This document shows positions 49,736-63,600 of a DNA stretch of 64,000 nt, one piece after another. Position numbers and translations under genes: made by a program. Location of the stretch: contig NC_088300.1 of NCBI RefSeq assembly GCF_032854445.1, positions 17,799,570-17,863,569 on the forward strand. Reading direction: 5' to 3'. How positions within the stretch are numbered: the first letter of the stretch is position 1; every line of letters starts with the position of its first letter. The notes below the pieces were generated by a model, which had not been told where the DNA came from, made no database searches, and worked only from the letters and a program-made list of their open reading frames with translations. This DNA is from Liolophura sinensis. Taxonomy: Eukaryota > Mollusca > Polyplacophora > Chitonida > Chitonidae.

Positions 49736-50468
49736 ACTCTGTGTTCAGCCAAACCAAACATTAATGATGCATGCATATGTTTCATTGTGGGAAGTTTTCT
49801 AAAAGCTGGGAGTGGTATGTTGTCAACCATTGATTCATCATGTAATCAGCTGATAAACCAAAGAATTTGTGATACAGCTGAGCTATAGTCATTGCAAGCC
49901 CTCTGTGCTTGGAAGGGAAAAATGTTAAACCTTTTACGATTTACTAGACTGACAGCCAGTAAAGTCTGCAGTATATGTGATGAAAGTTGTCACTGTCAGC
50001 CCATTAATAATCATGTCCTTCATAAACCATAAACATCCATATGGTAATGGACAACACCCCTTACTGATGACCGCTATATCAGATTATTACCTCTCATACT
50101 CTGATCATCGTCAGTATCATTGCCTAGCATCACGCCTTCATAGAATACACTCATGCCTGATCTGCACGCATGATCTCCCTGTGTACATAACCTTCCTCAG
50201 CCTGTGTCCATCGGTGCTAACTTTCACATGTATATTTATTACCTTCCCTCCTGTTGTCCTTGTGACTGATTCTGCCACATTCCCCCACTGAATCTCAGTT
50301 GAAGTTGGTTTGATGGAGCATACTGGTGTTGAGCTTCAAAATTACCACCAAGATGTTCGCATTATGACCTTCATTATAATCAACTTTTTGAGCATTACAA
50401 CAGCACTACCTTGTGTTTCTGACAATGAGCAGCTAAACTGAAGTATATATTTTCTTTGGAGGTTTCAA

Positions 50469-50474
50469 AATAAA
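50469..50474 (+). terminator. First AATAAA after WDR92
   Basis: In TTTCAAAATAAAGTAGTC, 2.76 kb past the WDR92 stop. No canonical hexamer was seen before it, so the 3' UTR may be this long and include both minisatellites. Confidence 0.5.
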
Positions 50475-52079
50475 GTAGTCTGTGTTATGAATATCCAACA
50501 AGTACTGTTATGTCAATGCCTAAGTCACACTGTGGTAATCTCAAGGCATTCCACCACCCTCCCTACCCTAAAATCCTAAAAAGTCTGCTCGGGATTAAGT
50601 ACAAGAGTAGTGACCAAGCGTCTTGGTATGCACAACTGTGTGTCCTGTTATCTTCCACTATTTTCTCCCTTTTGGAGGCATTACTTCGTTAATGTTCTTT
50701 TTTCACCTTGCATTTCTAAATTATTGTGAATACTTGTTTTAAGACTGCGAAGTATTAAATATATTACTTTTAAATGTTGGAGTCACGTTTTATTGTACAT
50801 TGATCTATTGTGTGATGTACATTAATTTAATTTGCTTTCTCAGTTAGATTTAATTGATCTCCCCTACTTTCAATGCTCATGTGGCAATCGCCAGTCACGG
50901 TGCTTTGTATTGTGTGGTCTTGCATGAAGTTTATTCAGTGAAGACCACATCACTGATATTCACTGATATGACATTTGATATACACGAAAGAGTTCGCCAG
51001 TAACTCATAAAGGTCGATGGTTTAATCTAGACTTGTCTACCCATGAGACTACGTATATGGCTTCCTCAAGAATATAGCCGTACGTCGTACTAAAATGTTG
51101 AGAAAATCGAACAGAGTCTTGGTGGGATCGTAGACGCTCTTACTAAGACATGGTTTTTAGTGAATCTTGACGCCACCAAACTGGAAAAGTACGTACGAAC
51201 ACTCAAGAATATACCCAAGAATATAGCATTCGTTTCATTACGGCCTTGACAAGAGCCAAACGACGCAGTATGGATTACTCCAGAATGATTCCAGTAAGTC
51301 CCGCTAAGGCAGGTCTGCAAGAAGTAAAAACTCAAGTTTCAAGAACTCACACAGTTCTAAACGAAAAAATATTAACCCCGACAATCATCGGCTCGAAAAT
51401 TTCGATGAGTCAACATACATGTATACTCTGAGAGCAAGACAGAGCCATGGATCAGGCTGATACTGGTAGAAGAGTGGTGCTTATATAGCCAGCCCCATTA
51501 GGAAGTGGGGTAGGGGTGGGGTGTGCAGATTGAGAGCCGAGCCGTGTATTTCGCCTATCCTGTAATTGTGCCTAAATATGGTAAAGCATTGCGCCTAATC
51601 GTTTAACAACATTTAATAGTGTGAAAGTCCTTCCTTCAATCGTGTATCATCACCATATCATGCTAAAGCTCTGCGCCTATAGGTGTGCATACTGGGAAAA
51701 CTGCGCGTTTAATCGTAGAAACGCTCTAATCGTATTCTATTTTCCAGTCTGTTTTACATGGCTATGTTAATAAATAAATCATATACATCTGATTCATAAA
51801 ACAGTGTAGAAAAATTATTTCATTCAAATGTTTTAACTGAATTCAACCCATAACCAAACGGGAGTTAATTCGTGCATCGGTACCAACACAAAAGTCATTT
51901 ATTAGCAATATTTTATCTTTTAACTTTGGAGGGATTCTTCAGTTTTCATAAATGTTTTCTTGGATCACGTGCCCTGCTTTTTAGTTTTGTGCCATTCATC
52001 ACAAAGTGGTGCAGATTGTACCATATCTGATATATATATATGTGAGCTGAAACCAAATATGACAGTATTTGACTGTATG

Positions 52080-52385
52080 AGCTCACAGCACTCATTATCA
52101 TTGCCTTCATGGGCTCAGTCATCACCCTTGCCTTTATGAGGTCACTCATTAACCTTGCCTGCAAGGGCTCAGTCATTACCCTTGCTTCATGAGGTCACTC
52201 ATTACCCTTGCCTTCATGAGGTCATTCATTACCCTTGCCTTCATGAGGTCACTCATGAACCTTGTCTGCATGGGACTCAGTAATTACCCTTGCCTTCATG
52301 AGGCCATTCATTAGACTTAATTACTTGTATGAGCTCAGTCATTACCATTGTCCTCATGAGGTCACAGCATGATTCCTCTTGCCTT
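52080..52385. repeat. Degenerate tandem repeat of about 30 bp, about 10 copies
   Basis: Units resemble CATTACCCTTGCCTTCATGA followed by GGTCACT, alternating with GGGCTCAGT variants. I see no gene between 50.5 and 62.3 kb. Short ORFs there, such as 51246-51431 and 55610-55852, have no recognisable features. Confidence 0.75.
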
Positions 52386-53087
52386 CTTAATCGAGGTCAT
52401 TCTATGACGTTTATGAAACAACGAATAGAATAGTTCACATAATATTATGTGACGGTATTTGGATCCAGATTGCCTTTAAATGGGACACCCTTCACACATG
52501 TGGAAATATTGGACTTTGGCGTTGATTTCCTGCTCGGCTAAACTATAAGTCAACGTCGTTATTCTTCGGTTTAATTCGTTTTGAACAAGGGGGCATAACT
52601 CTAAGATGCAAACCACCGACGGCTTGTTGAATGGCTACCTTGGGTGACCTTGTGAGTGCCATTTGACACAATGGCATTTAACTTCATTGAGCCCAGATTA
52701 CTTAGGGGGTTTCCAGACTTACATGTGACGTAGACCTACGAATATGCCTGTACGTGCAGGTCCAAAGCGTGGGAGTGCTCTCGAGGAGGTATAGGTTTCT
52801 CGGTTGTTTCCTGTTCCACAGATAACAGATTGTGGAATGCAAACACTGACCTATATATATATATTACATTTGTTTGTAAGATTTAAGATTTGTTTGTAAG
52901 ATTTATAATGTAGACATTAATAGTAATGTGCACTGGGAAAAAGTGCAGTTTACCAGGTTTAGTTTACCGAGAAAATATATTTGCAATAGTGTGATGTTTT
53001 ACTGGGCGAAGGGGCCTGTTTGTGTTACAAGTATATATAATTTCCGGAACCTGAAAAGTAGAGGGGAGGGGGGTCCAAAAGATATGC

Positions 53088-53175
53088 TGCCCCCCCCCCC
53101 CCCCAACACACACACACTTTTGAAGTGAGGGGGGGGGGGGGTATGGCCCCCTTGGCCCCCCTGCCTCCTACGCCC
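53088..53175. repeat. Poly-C / poly-G low-complexity stretch
   Basis: A C run followed by ACACACACAC, a G run, and CCCCCTTGGCCCCC. Similar homopolymer-rich spots occur at about 17086, 27250 and 28035. Confidence 0.8.
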
Positions 53176-56048
53176 CTGTCAAAGGTAAATTTTAATAGAT
53201 TGTTACTTTGATAATAACAGCTATTCTGGTTGTTTCATAAACTACATTCCCTCTGCACGAATTAACAGGAGGCGTAATTAACACAAGTGTACAAGTTACT
53301 GAATTACACATTTATTGTATTGTATGAAAGCTGTACGATCAGAGGGATCACCAAAGCTAAAATGCATCTTTAAATCAACAGAAAAATTAGCGAAAAGTGA
53401 TATTCTCCGATAAAAAGTACGTTAAGTTACCGTCGTCCACTCCATGTCGTAGAGATTTCTGCTAAGGCAAGGAAACAGGTCATAGTCTCTGTATAAATGA
53501 ATAGCCTAGCTCAGGTTATCATCTGGCCAGTAACATGCGGAAAACATAGTTAAAACGCAAACATTGGTTTGTTAATACAGGAAAGGTGAACTGTGTGTTT
53601 CAATTCAGATAAAATATCCATAACCATACAAAGTACATAAGGTATGGTATTGAATATATTGAATAAAGCAAACATATATTATCGAATTAAGACAATTTGG
53701 GCTATTGCCAATGTATTTATCTACCACAAACTGAGAAGAACAAATGTACGGGACTGATATAGAACATTGAAGGTTCCACATAAAACACTGATATCTACAT
53801 TTTTGTTGGCTTTTTTGCTTGTTTTGAGGGTATAACTTCTCTTTTAACAATATTTCGGTCATCTTATGACGGTGACTTGCAGCAAGCCCAATCCAATACC
53901 GACATATTTAAGCCTGAATATGCGTACATCCCGGTCAGGGTGTCACCGAATAAATACAGTTGTATATATGCATGTACATGTTCACAGTTTGAATTTAAGT
54001 AGATTATATACCATCATCGACAAAATTATACAATGAATGTATGACAAAAAAGGGAAGCGTCCAGCATCACGACTCATGAGCTCTAGGTTCATTCACACCC
54101 TGCTTTTGGAACACACTCCCAGCATCCAGTTCCGGTTTATGCAGAGAAAGCGAGCGCTGAACAACTATAGCTAACAACAACTTAAATGACTTTAATCTGT
54201 AGCCACATAGGGGCCTATATACCGTGTGCATGTCATACATACGCGGTATGTGTGTGTGTGACATGCAATCCATTATGTGTCCCCAGGTAACTTTATTGTG
54301 TGTCTAACTTTAAAAGGAAAGTCAATAAACTTATAAATGAAATATGTATGAAGTTTTTTTTTCTGTTTACGGGAAAATTGTTGGGTATTGGTAGGGGGAA
54401 GCCTGGATCAGTGGAAGTTGAGTAACACATCCCTGGCTGGATTAGTCAACAGCGCAACGGAATTACCCGTATATCCACGCACAGTTCCTTTGTAGTTACT
54501 TAGAATATTCACGAGGCCCATCCCATTATTTCTACAAATACCTTTACTTCTGTTTATTCTGCAACATATGTACCAGAGTGGGCTATACTCTTGTCAAAAC
54601 TGCACATGGTTAACTCACCATTATATTTACATGTCACGCCTTATTGCTGCTTGTGATGCGCCGTGAACTGGCATTGAAATGATCCAGCCCGTAAATATCA
54701 TCTTCCTACCAGCAAAGTTGATTCTGCGCTATAGACTTCGTAACATTGTTAGCTTGACTGAAAGAAGACGGTTGCCCACATATGCACTTATAAGCTGGTT
54801 TAACTTGCAAAATGCCTCTGACCCAATTTAACGTCACCCGTGTGAATGAATGACTATGACTTAACGCCATATCGGCAATATTTCAAAGCGAGGTCATTAA
54901 AAGTTTGGTTTATTTGCCCTTGCTATCGGCTTGGCTTTAAGTCAGTTTCAGGGCTTGAGTCCGTGTACCAGTGCCTTGACTGGATCAAATGTCCTGGATA
55001 TGCGTTTTCTGGATGATGTTGCTATTATTTTGATCTGGCCTATATATGTTCGGACAAATTCGTGAATAAGCTTAAAACCGACTTGACAATGTAACGCATG
55101 CATTTCCAATAGCTGACTTCCTTTTAAACCAGTTCTGCTTTTATCCGGGGCTGAATTTGTCCGTGCATGTGAACGAGGTATAAATTTACAGTCTATCTGA
55201 ACGCGTCAGAAATTATCCACCTGCTGCATGTCGCCTGTCTCTGTTGTGTATTTCACTGTAAAGCAAAGCCTATATTAAAACAAAGAAACTTTATTCCGAT
55301 ATCTTTCCATTTCTATAATGCGTGTAGAAACAGCAGTCTGATACATGTATGTCGTTCCTAAATTTACTCTGAGATACAATCAGTTCATTGAGCTTTAATC
55401 CCGTCAGCAATTTAGATTGTCTAAATTTATTTTTATAACACATTTCATATATTAACGTTGACATCCTGTCTTATAATTAGGTTTATGTTTGTCATGTGAT
55501 ATATGTAAAAAGAAACTGATGAATAAAAGAATCAGAATAAGACACTAGTTAAATAAACAGGCTAGGAATAAACGCTTAGTCGCTGAGCTGAAATACGTCG
55601 TGAGCGTTTATGATGAATATTTCAGTTTCCAAAGAGAGACTATGTATTTACGGGTACATGCTCGACGTTAGTCGTGTGGACCCAGTCTGCATGTGTGTAC
55701 TAAGTGTTGACTTTAACATTTACGGTCTCTCTTATGATTTCTGTATACGTTTGGTGAAAATGGCTTTCAGATTTCAAGAGATAGATCAAGTTCACCCGCA
55801 TATAGTGGCTCTCACAAAATATAACTTAATCCCAATAGCTTTGAAGAAATAGACTAAAGGTCATCAAAATAAATAAGGCTCCTTCAGTGGCGAAGTGTGC
55901 ATGTGGTGCATACGTTTGGACCACAAGCATTCAAAATATAGGGTGCTTGCAGGGAGAAAGAGGCATAGGTTCACCGACATTGAAAAAAAAATGGGTCAAG
56001 GTCAGTGAAAAACAGCAGGGTTCTTTCTACAAAACATAACAAATATGT

Positions 56049-56162
56049 GGATCACAACTTCTATTTTTTCAGTGAGCGACGTTTCGTTATAGATACTGTA
56101 ATGCCGTTATCAATCAACCTATGAAGAAACGTCGCTCACTGAATGAATAGAAGTTGTGATCC
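56049..56162. mobile_element. Hairpin with 37-bp arms, possible small MITE
   Basis: The left arm (56049-56085) and right arm (56126-56162) pair with two mismatches. Shared core: CAGTGAGCGACGTTTC and its complement. The loop is 40 bp. No second copy was noticed in the window. Confidence 0.6.
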
Positions 56163-58322
56163 AAACATGTCACGCATATATTGTCCTTCTAAATACCATT
56201 GGGTTCTTTCTACATGACTGCACGTACAATTGGGTGCACTGCATACCCAGATGGTTAAAGCGTAGACTTGCTACAACTTGGGCACGACGTTAAACTCTAA
56301 TCAAATGAATAAATATAAAGAGGTGCACATGTGAGATACGTTTCATGAAAAAAAAAAAACTTGAGTATTTAATAAAATAGGGTAAGGCCATTTAAGCACT
56401 AATAGAGAGAAAGCTATTGATCGTTGTTCAAATATGCTGATACATCGGAAAGTGCGTATCTTGGGCTACAATTTCTTGCAAATTAAAAAGGTTTAGCTCT
56501 CATAGTTTAAATTTACAGAGTATTAAAATTAAATCTCCAAAACCTTAAATTGTTTTTTTATATACAAATATACATAAAAAAGTAAAGCAGATTCGGAATC
56601 ACCGGCCCATAACAGACTGGAATTCATCAGAGTTATATCAAAACTTTTTACGCTGTCACATTTTCGACCATTGGTGACCTTCTAAAATTTTTAGTGGATT
56701 TTAACGTCTTTTAAAAACTTTTTGTAACTATACAATATCCTTTTTCAGACAGTTGCGGTGTGCAGTGTTCGATGATAAACAGCATGGAAACCTACAATAA
56801 AGATCGTGAATATATTGCTATGCATATACTACTGTACACACGCATGAATGCACGTACCCACGAACATATGGACCTCAACCATTTTACGTAGACCTACCAA
56901 ATACACACAACAAAGCGACGTTACATGTGTAACTTCATGAAAACTATCGGATGCTGAATTTCACACAAGGTGACAATTCGCCTATAAATCTTGTGTATAA
57001 ATACGAGATAACTGTTTTATTCATTCGCTGAATGTCGATATATAGACATGTTTATGGTGCGTTATAAGTGAAATAACAACTCGCTATATATATACAAGAA
57101 GCACTTAGAGTTGACATTTTCCTTCCAGGTACATAGCACTGTATATATCCTGGGACATAGAGTATTTACACATAGACCTTGATAGTTCCCAAATGAGGTC
57201 CTTCAATCGCTAGCTTATTAGCTTTTAGAAGGTGCTATTATGATTCTGTCTTATCGGCATTAGGTCATGAATACGGTCGAAAATTCGAATCGGGCTGTCG
57301 ATAGCTGAGTGACTTTGTTACAGTACACTGTATATACATATACCTAGTACTGCGCGACGGTGACGAATTTTGCGGATTCCTACCCGCTGTCTTTTAAATG
57401 AAAACTTCTTGAACTAAGCAAACTTCTTGAACTTTAACAAACGTCAAGCTAAAAATAAATTTATCCAAACAAATGCAATTTATGCGTTAATTTTATAATT
57501 GTTTTAATACAACCCACATTTAACCCGTAACAGAGATGCATGTGATTAGCAAATTGTCGCGTATATAGGTAGATCTAACGTGTTTACATTACATACCCTT
57601 GTATGTGGGCGTGGAAGATTGATCTTTTTTAAAAATTAGCTGACGCATTAAGCTGTCGTATGTAGAGGTGTATATCGAAACAAGAAAAATTCCCAAGTGT
57701 GGAGGACCCAAGACTATATACTACATACACACGTCACTGAAATTCGACAACTGACGTAGTAGGTTGGCATGCTTGTGACCCGGATGTTCCGCTGGTGAAC
57801 AGCGAAAAGCTAATCTACCTGTTGTAAACATCCGTCATGTGTCCTTACGTCATCTTACATATTACCTACGCATGTGAATTGATATGCACACTGAGTATAG
57901 TGATGAACAAGGGAAAATTGCCCAGAATTGATGTTTACGATGGTTTGTTAAATTGGGCTCATAACTAACATCTATACAATCAAACTTGTCATGCATCTTA
58001 AAAGCTTTCTTAGTTTCTTTCACACTGTAGGGCTTTTATACCATTTATTGTATAAATACGGCTTTTAATGGTATGCGAGTTGACTTCATTTATTCAGAAT
58101 GTTTCAAGGTAAACATATATTTTTAGACTATATCGGTAGGCTTGTACATAACGATTTTCTATAATACAACCACATCAACCTTTTCCGGTGGAAAAAGATG
58201 TAAAATTTCTATTCTTTCTTAAAAGATAAACAGTAAAAAAAACCTGATTTCCTATAACCTCTGATGTTGTCTAACACGACCAAATCTGTCCCGCTATATA
58301 TTACCTCTGGCACACACCAGTT

Positions 58323-58502
58323 AGACCAGCTTCTTTCTTCTTATCCGGCTGTACGTGGGAAGGTCTTCCAGCAACTTGCGGATGGTCGTGGGTTTCCCCT
58401 GGGCTTTGCCCGGTTTTGTCCCACCATAATGCTGGCCGCCGTCGTATAAGTGAAATATTCTAGAGATCGCCGTAAAACACCAATGAAATAAATAAATAAT
58501 AA
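58323..58502 (+). mobile_element. 5'-truncated tRNA-derived SINE (S6)
   Basis: Begins inside the body (CCGGCTGTACGTGGGAAGG) and continues through GGATGGTCGTGGGTTTCCCC and CACCATAATGCTGGCCGCC to AAACACCAATGAAATAAAT. Confidence 0.75.
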
Positions 58503-58947
58503 ATCTTTCTTCTTACATGCATGCATGATGTTTGCACATAGACAGTCTCCCTCGTACAGTATAAACAAAAATTAGCATACATGGGTACCTCAGTGAAATT
58601 ATACGCATGAGTTCACTTGAATGCCTCACAGAATACACTTTTGTAATTTTCTGCTTTCCAGATTAAAGAAAACAGGGAGAAGGGTGCAATGAGAAAGGGG
58701 ACAAAAGTAAAACTTGACCTCTGATTATAGCGAGTAACCGCTAACGAATATATTCCGATGTAAGTCACCCCAGCTGAACAAGATATTAACAATTATTTGC
58801 CTTCTTCTGACACATGTATGGCGTGTATGAGCATAGTTTACATAAACCGTGCCATGTGAGCAAACATGTACCGGTACTTTAATTTAAGAAACCGATCATA
58901 ATATTCCGTATGAGAAATATGGTCACGAGGATCATACACCTCTATAT

Positions 58948-59092
58948 TTTATTTATTTTATTGGCGTTTTAAGTCGTACAACGGCGGCCAGCATTATGGT
59001 GAGAGGAAACCGGGCAGGGGCTGGACTAGTAGGAGGCTCCTAGGTCATTGTTCCGTCTTGGTGTCATTAGCCTCGGACATGGACGTCACCGT
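58948..59092 (-). mobile_element. Internally deleted tRNA-derived SINE (S7)
   Basis: TTATTGGCGTTTTAAGTCG, GGCGGCCAGCATTATGGTGA and GGAAACCGGGCAGG jump directly to GGCTGGACT and the tRNA-like head (GGAGGCTCCTAGGTCATTG), so the middle of the body is missing. Confidence 0.65.
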
Positions 59093-59202
59093 ACACGTCT
59101 GAAAGAGGTGGTTATAAAAGCCACTCCCGAACATACACTCGATAAAATATACATATAAACATATGCTGGCATTTTCCGATTGTTCACCATTTCAGGTCTG
59201 TG

Positions 59203-59408
59203 ACTACATGTGAGTTCAAGTCAAGCTCATGCAGTTTTCCTCTCTGATCGTAAGTGGGAAAGTCTGCCAGAAAACTTCCAGTGCATGGTCGTGAGCCCTG
59301 GGCTCTGTCCGGTTTCTTCTTACCATAATTCTGCTCATGGTCGTGTGAGTGAAATATTTTTGAGTACGGTGTACAATAACTCCAGTAAAATAAAAAAAAA
59401 AAAAAAAG
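59203..59408 (+). mobile_element. tRNA-derived SINE with long A tail (S8)
   Basis: TGTGAGTTCAAGTCAAGCTC (B box), a diverged body with GGATCGT/CATGGTCGTGAG variants, TTACCATAATTCTGC, and a run of about 17 A residues. Confidence 0.7.
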
Positions 59409-60108
59409 AAATATAGCTGTGGCCTCAGAGCCCAAAGTTGGCCAGTTTTCTGCCGAAAGGATAGAAACACTGCATATTAGAGAATATAGCTCTGTTCACT
59501 TTTTACTGAGGGAATGGCGACAAGAGACCGGATGAAAGGTTTACAGAAAGTGGACGGCGATATTCACAATTCAGGCCATCAACCATGACTCACTGCCATC
59601 AAGAAGAAACTTTTTTTATTTAGTATTGGAAACCCGGTGGCGTTGTCTAATAAGGCAACATGCAAGGCTTAATTGGAGAATTACAAAATCGTGAACATTT
59701 TGAACGCCTGGAGGAGACATAAACAAGCGAGCCTTGCCTGAGGAACAGGAATGAATAGTGATAAAGTTGAGGATACGGAAAGAATGAATGAATAAATGAC
59801 TATGGCTTAACGACAAGGAAAGAAAAAATATGGGCATGTTATCTATATAAATGTTATATTATATTCAAGCATAACAGATCAAAATGCGAAACGTGATTAA
59901 GACACTAGGATGATTCACGAGAACGAGGAAAGAGACGTACACATAAGCTTGATTACTGTGAGAACAACCGCCAGAGGGCACATGAACGTTTTTCCTTCAT
60001 CTGCACAATCGACACGAGCTATGAAGATAAAACAACACGAGCGTTCACGACATGAATTTCCCTTTTAGCAGTTTGTGAAAAAAAGTGACTTCAAAGTGCA
60101 GGTTGGCT

Positions 60109-60210
60109 GGGTTTTATCCCACATGTTTCCTCCCACCATAATGCTCCATGACTGAGTGCAGTGAAATATTCTTGAGTAGGGCTTAAAACACCTACCAAAT
60201 AAATGAATAA
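60109..60210 (+). mobile_element. 3' fragment of the tRNA-derived SINE (S9)
   Basis: TTTCCTCCCACCATAATGCT then GTGAAATATTCTTGAGTAGG and AAACACCTACCAAATAAAT. The head is absent. Confidence 0.65.
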
Positions 60211-60474
60211 TTTCCATATGCTGGTCATGTAACAAGGGCCTGCCACGGATCTCAAAAATTCTTCCTTAGTTTCTGAGTGTCATTTTACTCTGTCTTTTAT
60301 ACCCCTGTTAAATACGAGAGTTGAGTTTAACGAACCAACTTGTGCAGAGCCTGAGATTCTGACCGGTCAGCCTTTGTCTGGGAAACACGAAACACCCCGA
60401 TGGAAAACACAAAAAGAGACAGACCTATAGTTTAAATATATGAACATAGATACACTGTATCTTGTAGATCGTTG

Positions 60475-60745
60475 GTATATATTCGACAGGGACATATGTT
60501 GGGGAAATCGTGACAGTGTATACCGCTTGGGAGAATACACTTTATATGGCAGATGGTAAGTATACGACAGGTACATGTGTTGGGGAAATCGTGACAGAGT
60601 GTATACCGCATGGGAGAATACACTTTACATCGTAGATGGTAAGTATACGACAGGTACATGTGTTGGAGAAATCGTGACAGAGTATATACCGGCTGGGGAA
60701 TTCAAGAGACAAGGACATACACTGTATATTCGACAAAGAAATATA
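60475..60745. repeat. Minisatellite of about 82 bp, 3 copies
   Basis: Units share GGTACATGTGTTGGGGAAAT, CGTGACAGAGTGTATACCG and GGGAGAATACACTTTA. The third is degraded. Confidence 0.8.
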
Positions 60746-60770
60746 CGGAGCAGAGACATGCATGGATAAA

Positions 60771-60889
60771 ATTTATTTATTTATTTGATTGGTGTTTTAC
60801 GCCGTACTCAAGAATATTTCACTTATACGACGTCGGCCAGAATTATGGTGAGGGGAAACTGGGCGTAGCGCGGAGGAAACCCACGACGT
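60771..60889 (-). mobile_element. Truncated tRNA-derived SINE (S10)
   Basis: TATTTGATTGGTGTTTTACG, CCGTACTCAAGAATATTTCA, a GTCGGCCAGAATTATGGTGA body, then cut off at AACCCACGACG. Confidence 0.75.
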
Positions 60890-62370
60890 AGCCAACGTGG
60901 GTAACCCCCAACCTTGGGAAGTTAACATCCCCATATGTGACGTAAAGATATGCACAGCACATTGGCTATACGCTATATTAATAGCTTACCCTAATATACC
61001 GGATCTATACGTCTGGGTACATAGATTAGCTTGCTTGCAATTTCCGGTGATACATTTAGCGTATTTCAATGGTATCATTCTCAAAAAAGGCATATTATAA
61101 CGGAACAATTTGACGTTTTGCAGTAAGAAGGGATAACGACAGTGAACCACCACCGTGTCTTCTAGTGAATGAAAGACAAGCATCTTAACGATCCAGCCAT
61201 GGTTCTTGAATATTTATTAATTTACTTCACAGCTGTGCAATGCCATAATCTAGACTTTTTCTCGGACAAAATGGCTGCCAGTTTACGGGGTCCATCTAGT
61301 ACAATTTATTAAACAAATCCAGAGTGATATAAATCTGTGGCATTAATTGAAATCAGTACCTTTATACACTCTTGTCATGTTTGACACCTTTATTTCAGAA
61401 CAAGTATTAATCACTTTTGAAGCCTTTCTCATGACCAAATCGGACATCCATTCGTGACTTTTACCATAGGAAATGACAATGTCTGAAGACCGGTATTTCA
61501 CCATTTAGCAACACACAGCAGACCTTTCCCCCGTAACCATTCACCTCCTGAATGTTAACAATTTCAAAATTCATGATTTTTTTATGACAATTCATGACGC
61601 GATTCTCATTTGTTCACGATTATGAATACCCTGTCTTATAGCTGTTAATCAGGTCACATGTACTCTAGAACAAAGCAATACAATGTGCTTCAACCTTGAT
61701 TACAGTACCATACTTCTAACTACACCCGAGTCTTGGGGAAGCTTTTCCCTGTGGAACTTCTCTTGGTAAATTTATCTGTATAGTTCTCAACCAGTCACCA
61801 ATGTCACCCCTCATGATCTGAATGTATATGCTATAGAGGAATTACATACTATAAACATCTGATGTAGCCATGTTTCCACTCATGTTTGTTCTCATGGCAA
61901 GAGTCAGCAGCTGAGCATGGAACCTTTACCAATGTTCAATCAGCCGGTAACTGTGATGGGTGAATTTGCAATTTACTTGCTGGCACAGTCTCCCTGTCAT
62001 TATTATAATGCACCTGTCTTGTGAGCATGCTGTATTAACGCACACCCTGTACCTTCTTGACATCAACTCACTCACTCAGTTAGTCACTCACTCACTCACT
62101 TAGTCAGTCAGTACATAGTTACCCTGGGGTATTAGACAAAACTCACAATAGTCACTACTGCAGCATGTCTTTGTAAGCACCCAACGGTATCACTTTCAGT
62201 GATGTTATTTACCAGTAGAAATAACAATCCTAATGCTGTGTATTTTACACATTTTGGTAAAGTCACTGTTGTAGAATCCAGGAGCTCTAATACTGTAATA
62301 CTGTTCTGTAACCAAGCGAGGCTGGTTGTGTGGTAGTAACCACACCTTGAAAGCTTGTCATGACACTACC

Positions 62371-62486
62371 TCATCTCATTAACTTTGGTTTTTTCTCTGG
62401 AGGGGGTTTTATTGAATTTGATGTAGATTTCTCTTCCACTTTCTCTTGTTTAACTTCCACTTTGACTTCAGCTTTGACTTCTTCAG
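62371..62486 (-). CDS. Terminal coding exon of an unidentified gene (Lys/Glu-rich C-terminus)
   Basis: After a strong pyrimidine tract and acceptor (ttcttcttattgtag), 37 codons and TGA in phase 1. The sequence is a Glu/Lys repeat (EEVKAEVKVEVKQEKVEEK) followed by SIKPPPEKKPKLMR. The PPEKKPKL end looks like a nuclear localisation signal and the tail like a disordered nuclear protein end. Upstream exons would lie at higher coordinates, but none was recognised to 64000, so they probably lie outside the window. The splice signal and frame are convincing; the protein is not identified. Confidence 0.55.
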
Positions 62487-62814
62487 CTACAATAAGAAGA
62501 AAAGAAGCAACATAACCAAACACTAAATTTAATAAAAATTCAAACAGATGAGCTAGATGCGCACTTTGTATTACAAAATACAAATGACAACCCATTTGTA
62601 GTTAAGAGGGACATCAAGAAACATAACGACACACATTGGGTAGTTGAGCACTGCTAACAGTGAAATAAACACTCATATTCAATGGAAAACTGTCAAGAAG
62701 ACAAATCTGTAAAATTTGGGGTGAACACACATTAGGCCCCAACAAATGCATTTGTCTGAAACGCATAAAAGAATACCAGCAGTATTGTGATGAGTATAAC
62801 CCCTGAAGGGAATC

Positions 62815-63600
62815 TTCACGAGTGTTGATTATAGGTATATGGTTACCATGACAACTGCGCAAGTGCACAATAAAGTTCACCATAAAACTTTATATGGAAA
62901 ACAGTTGCAGTTGTAGCCCTGACACAAAATCATTTCTATTTATATCGTATACATAAGGAAAATGGCTATCTGGTTACCATGCCAGCTGCGAAAATAAACA
63001 AATTTGAGTCGTAACACATCACCCTCTGTGTATGTATCCAGAAAAAAGTAAAGCAGGGTTACAGCCCGGGCACCAAATCAGATTTATTTGTATAGTATAT
63101 AAAAGGATATCTGGTTGCCTTGACAACTATGATAATGGACAAATGTGAGTTGTGACACGTCGACTTCTGTGTATCTAAGTACCCATCAAAAATTAAGCCC
63201 TCTTTGTGGAAAACTGCTGGAGTTGTAGCCTGAACATAAAATCATATCTATTTATATAGTATACCTAGGGAAATTGTAATCTGGTAATCATGACAACCAC
63301 GGAAATGAACAAATGTGAGTTGTGACACGTTGACTTCTGTGTATCTAAGTACCCATCAAAAATTAAAACTCTATGTGGAAAACTGCTGGAGTTGTAGCCC
63401 GAACATGAAATCATATCTATTTATATAGTATACCTAGGGAAATTGCAATCTGGTAATCATGACAACCACGGAAATGAACAAATGTGAGTTGCGACACGTC
63501 ATCTGTGTATGCATGTACACATCAAAAACTTAAAACTCTACACAGAAAACAGTTGGAGTTATAGCCCGGACACGAATACACATGGACAGACGGACAAAAT
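62815..63600. repeat. Degenerate tandem array of 150-170 bp, 4-5 copies
   Basis: Recurring blocks ATCATATCTATTTATATAGT, TGGTAATCATGACAACCACG, GGAAAACTGCTGGAGTTGTA and CACATCAAAAA-type links, at about 62929, 63077, 63241 and 63410. The last two units are nearly identical (169-bp offset). The array ends in CGCCTAATGGCGGTGGCGTA (63625), which looks like the end of a dispersed element. Confidence 0.8.
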
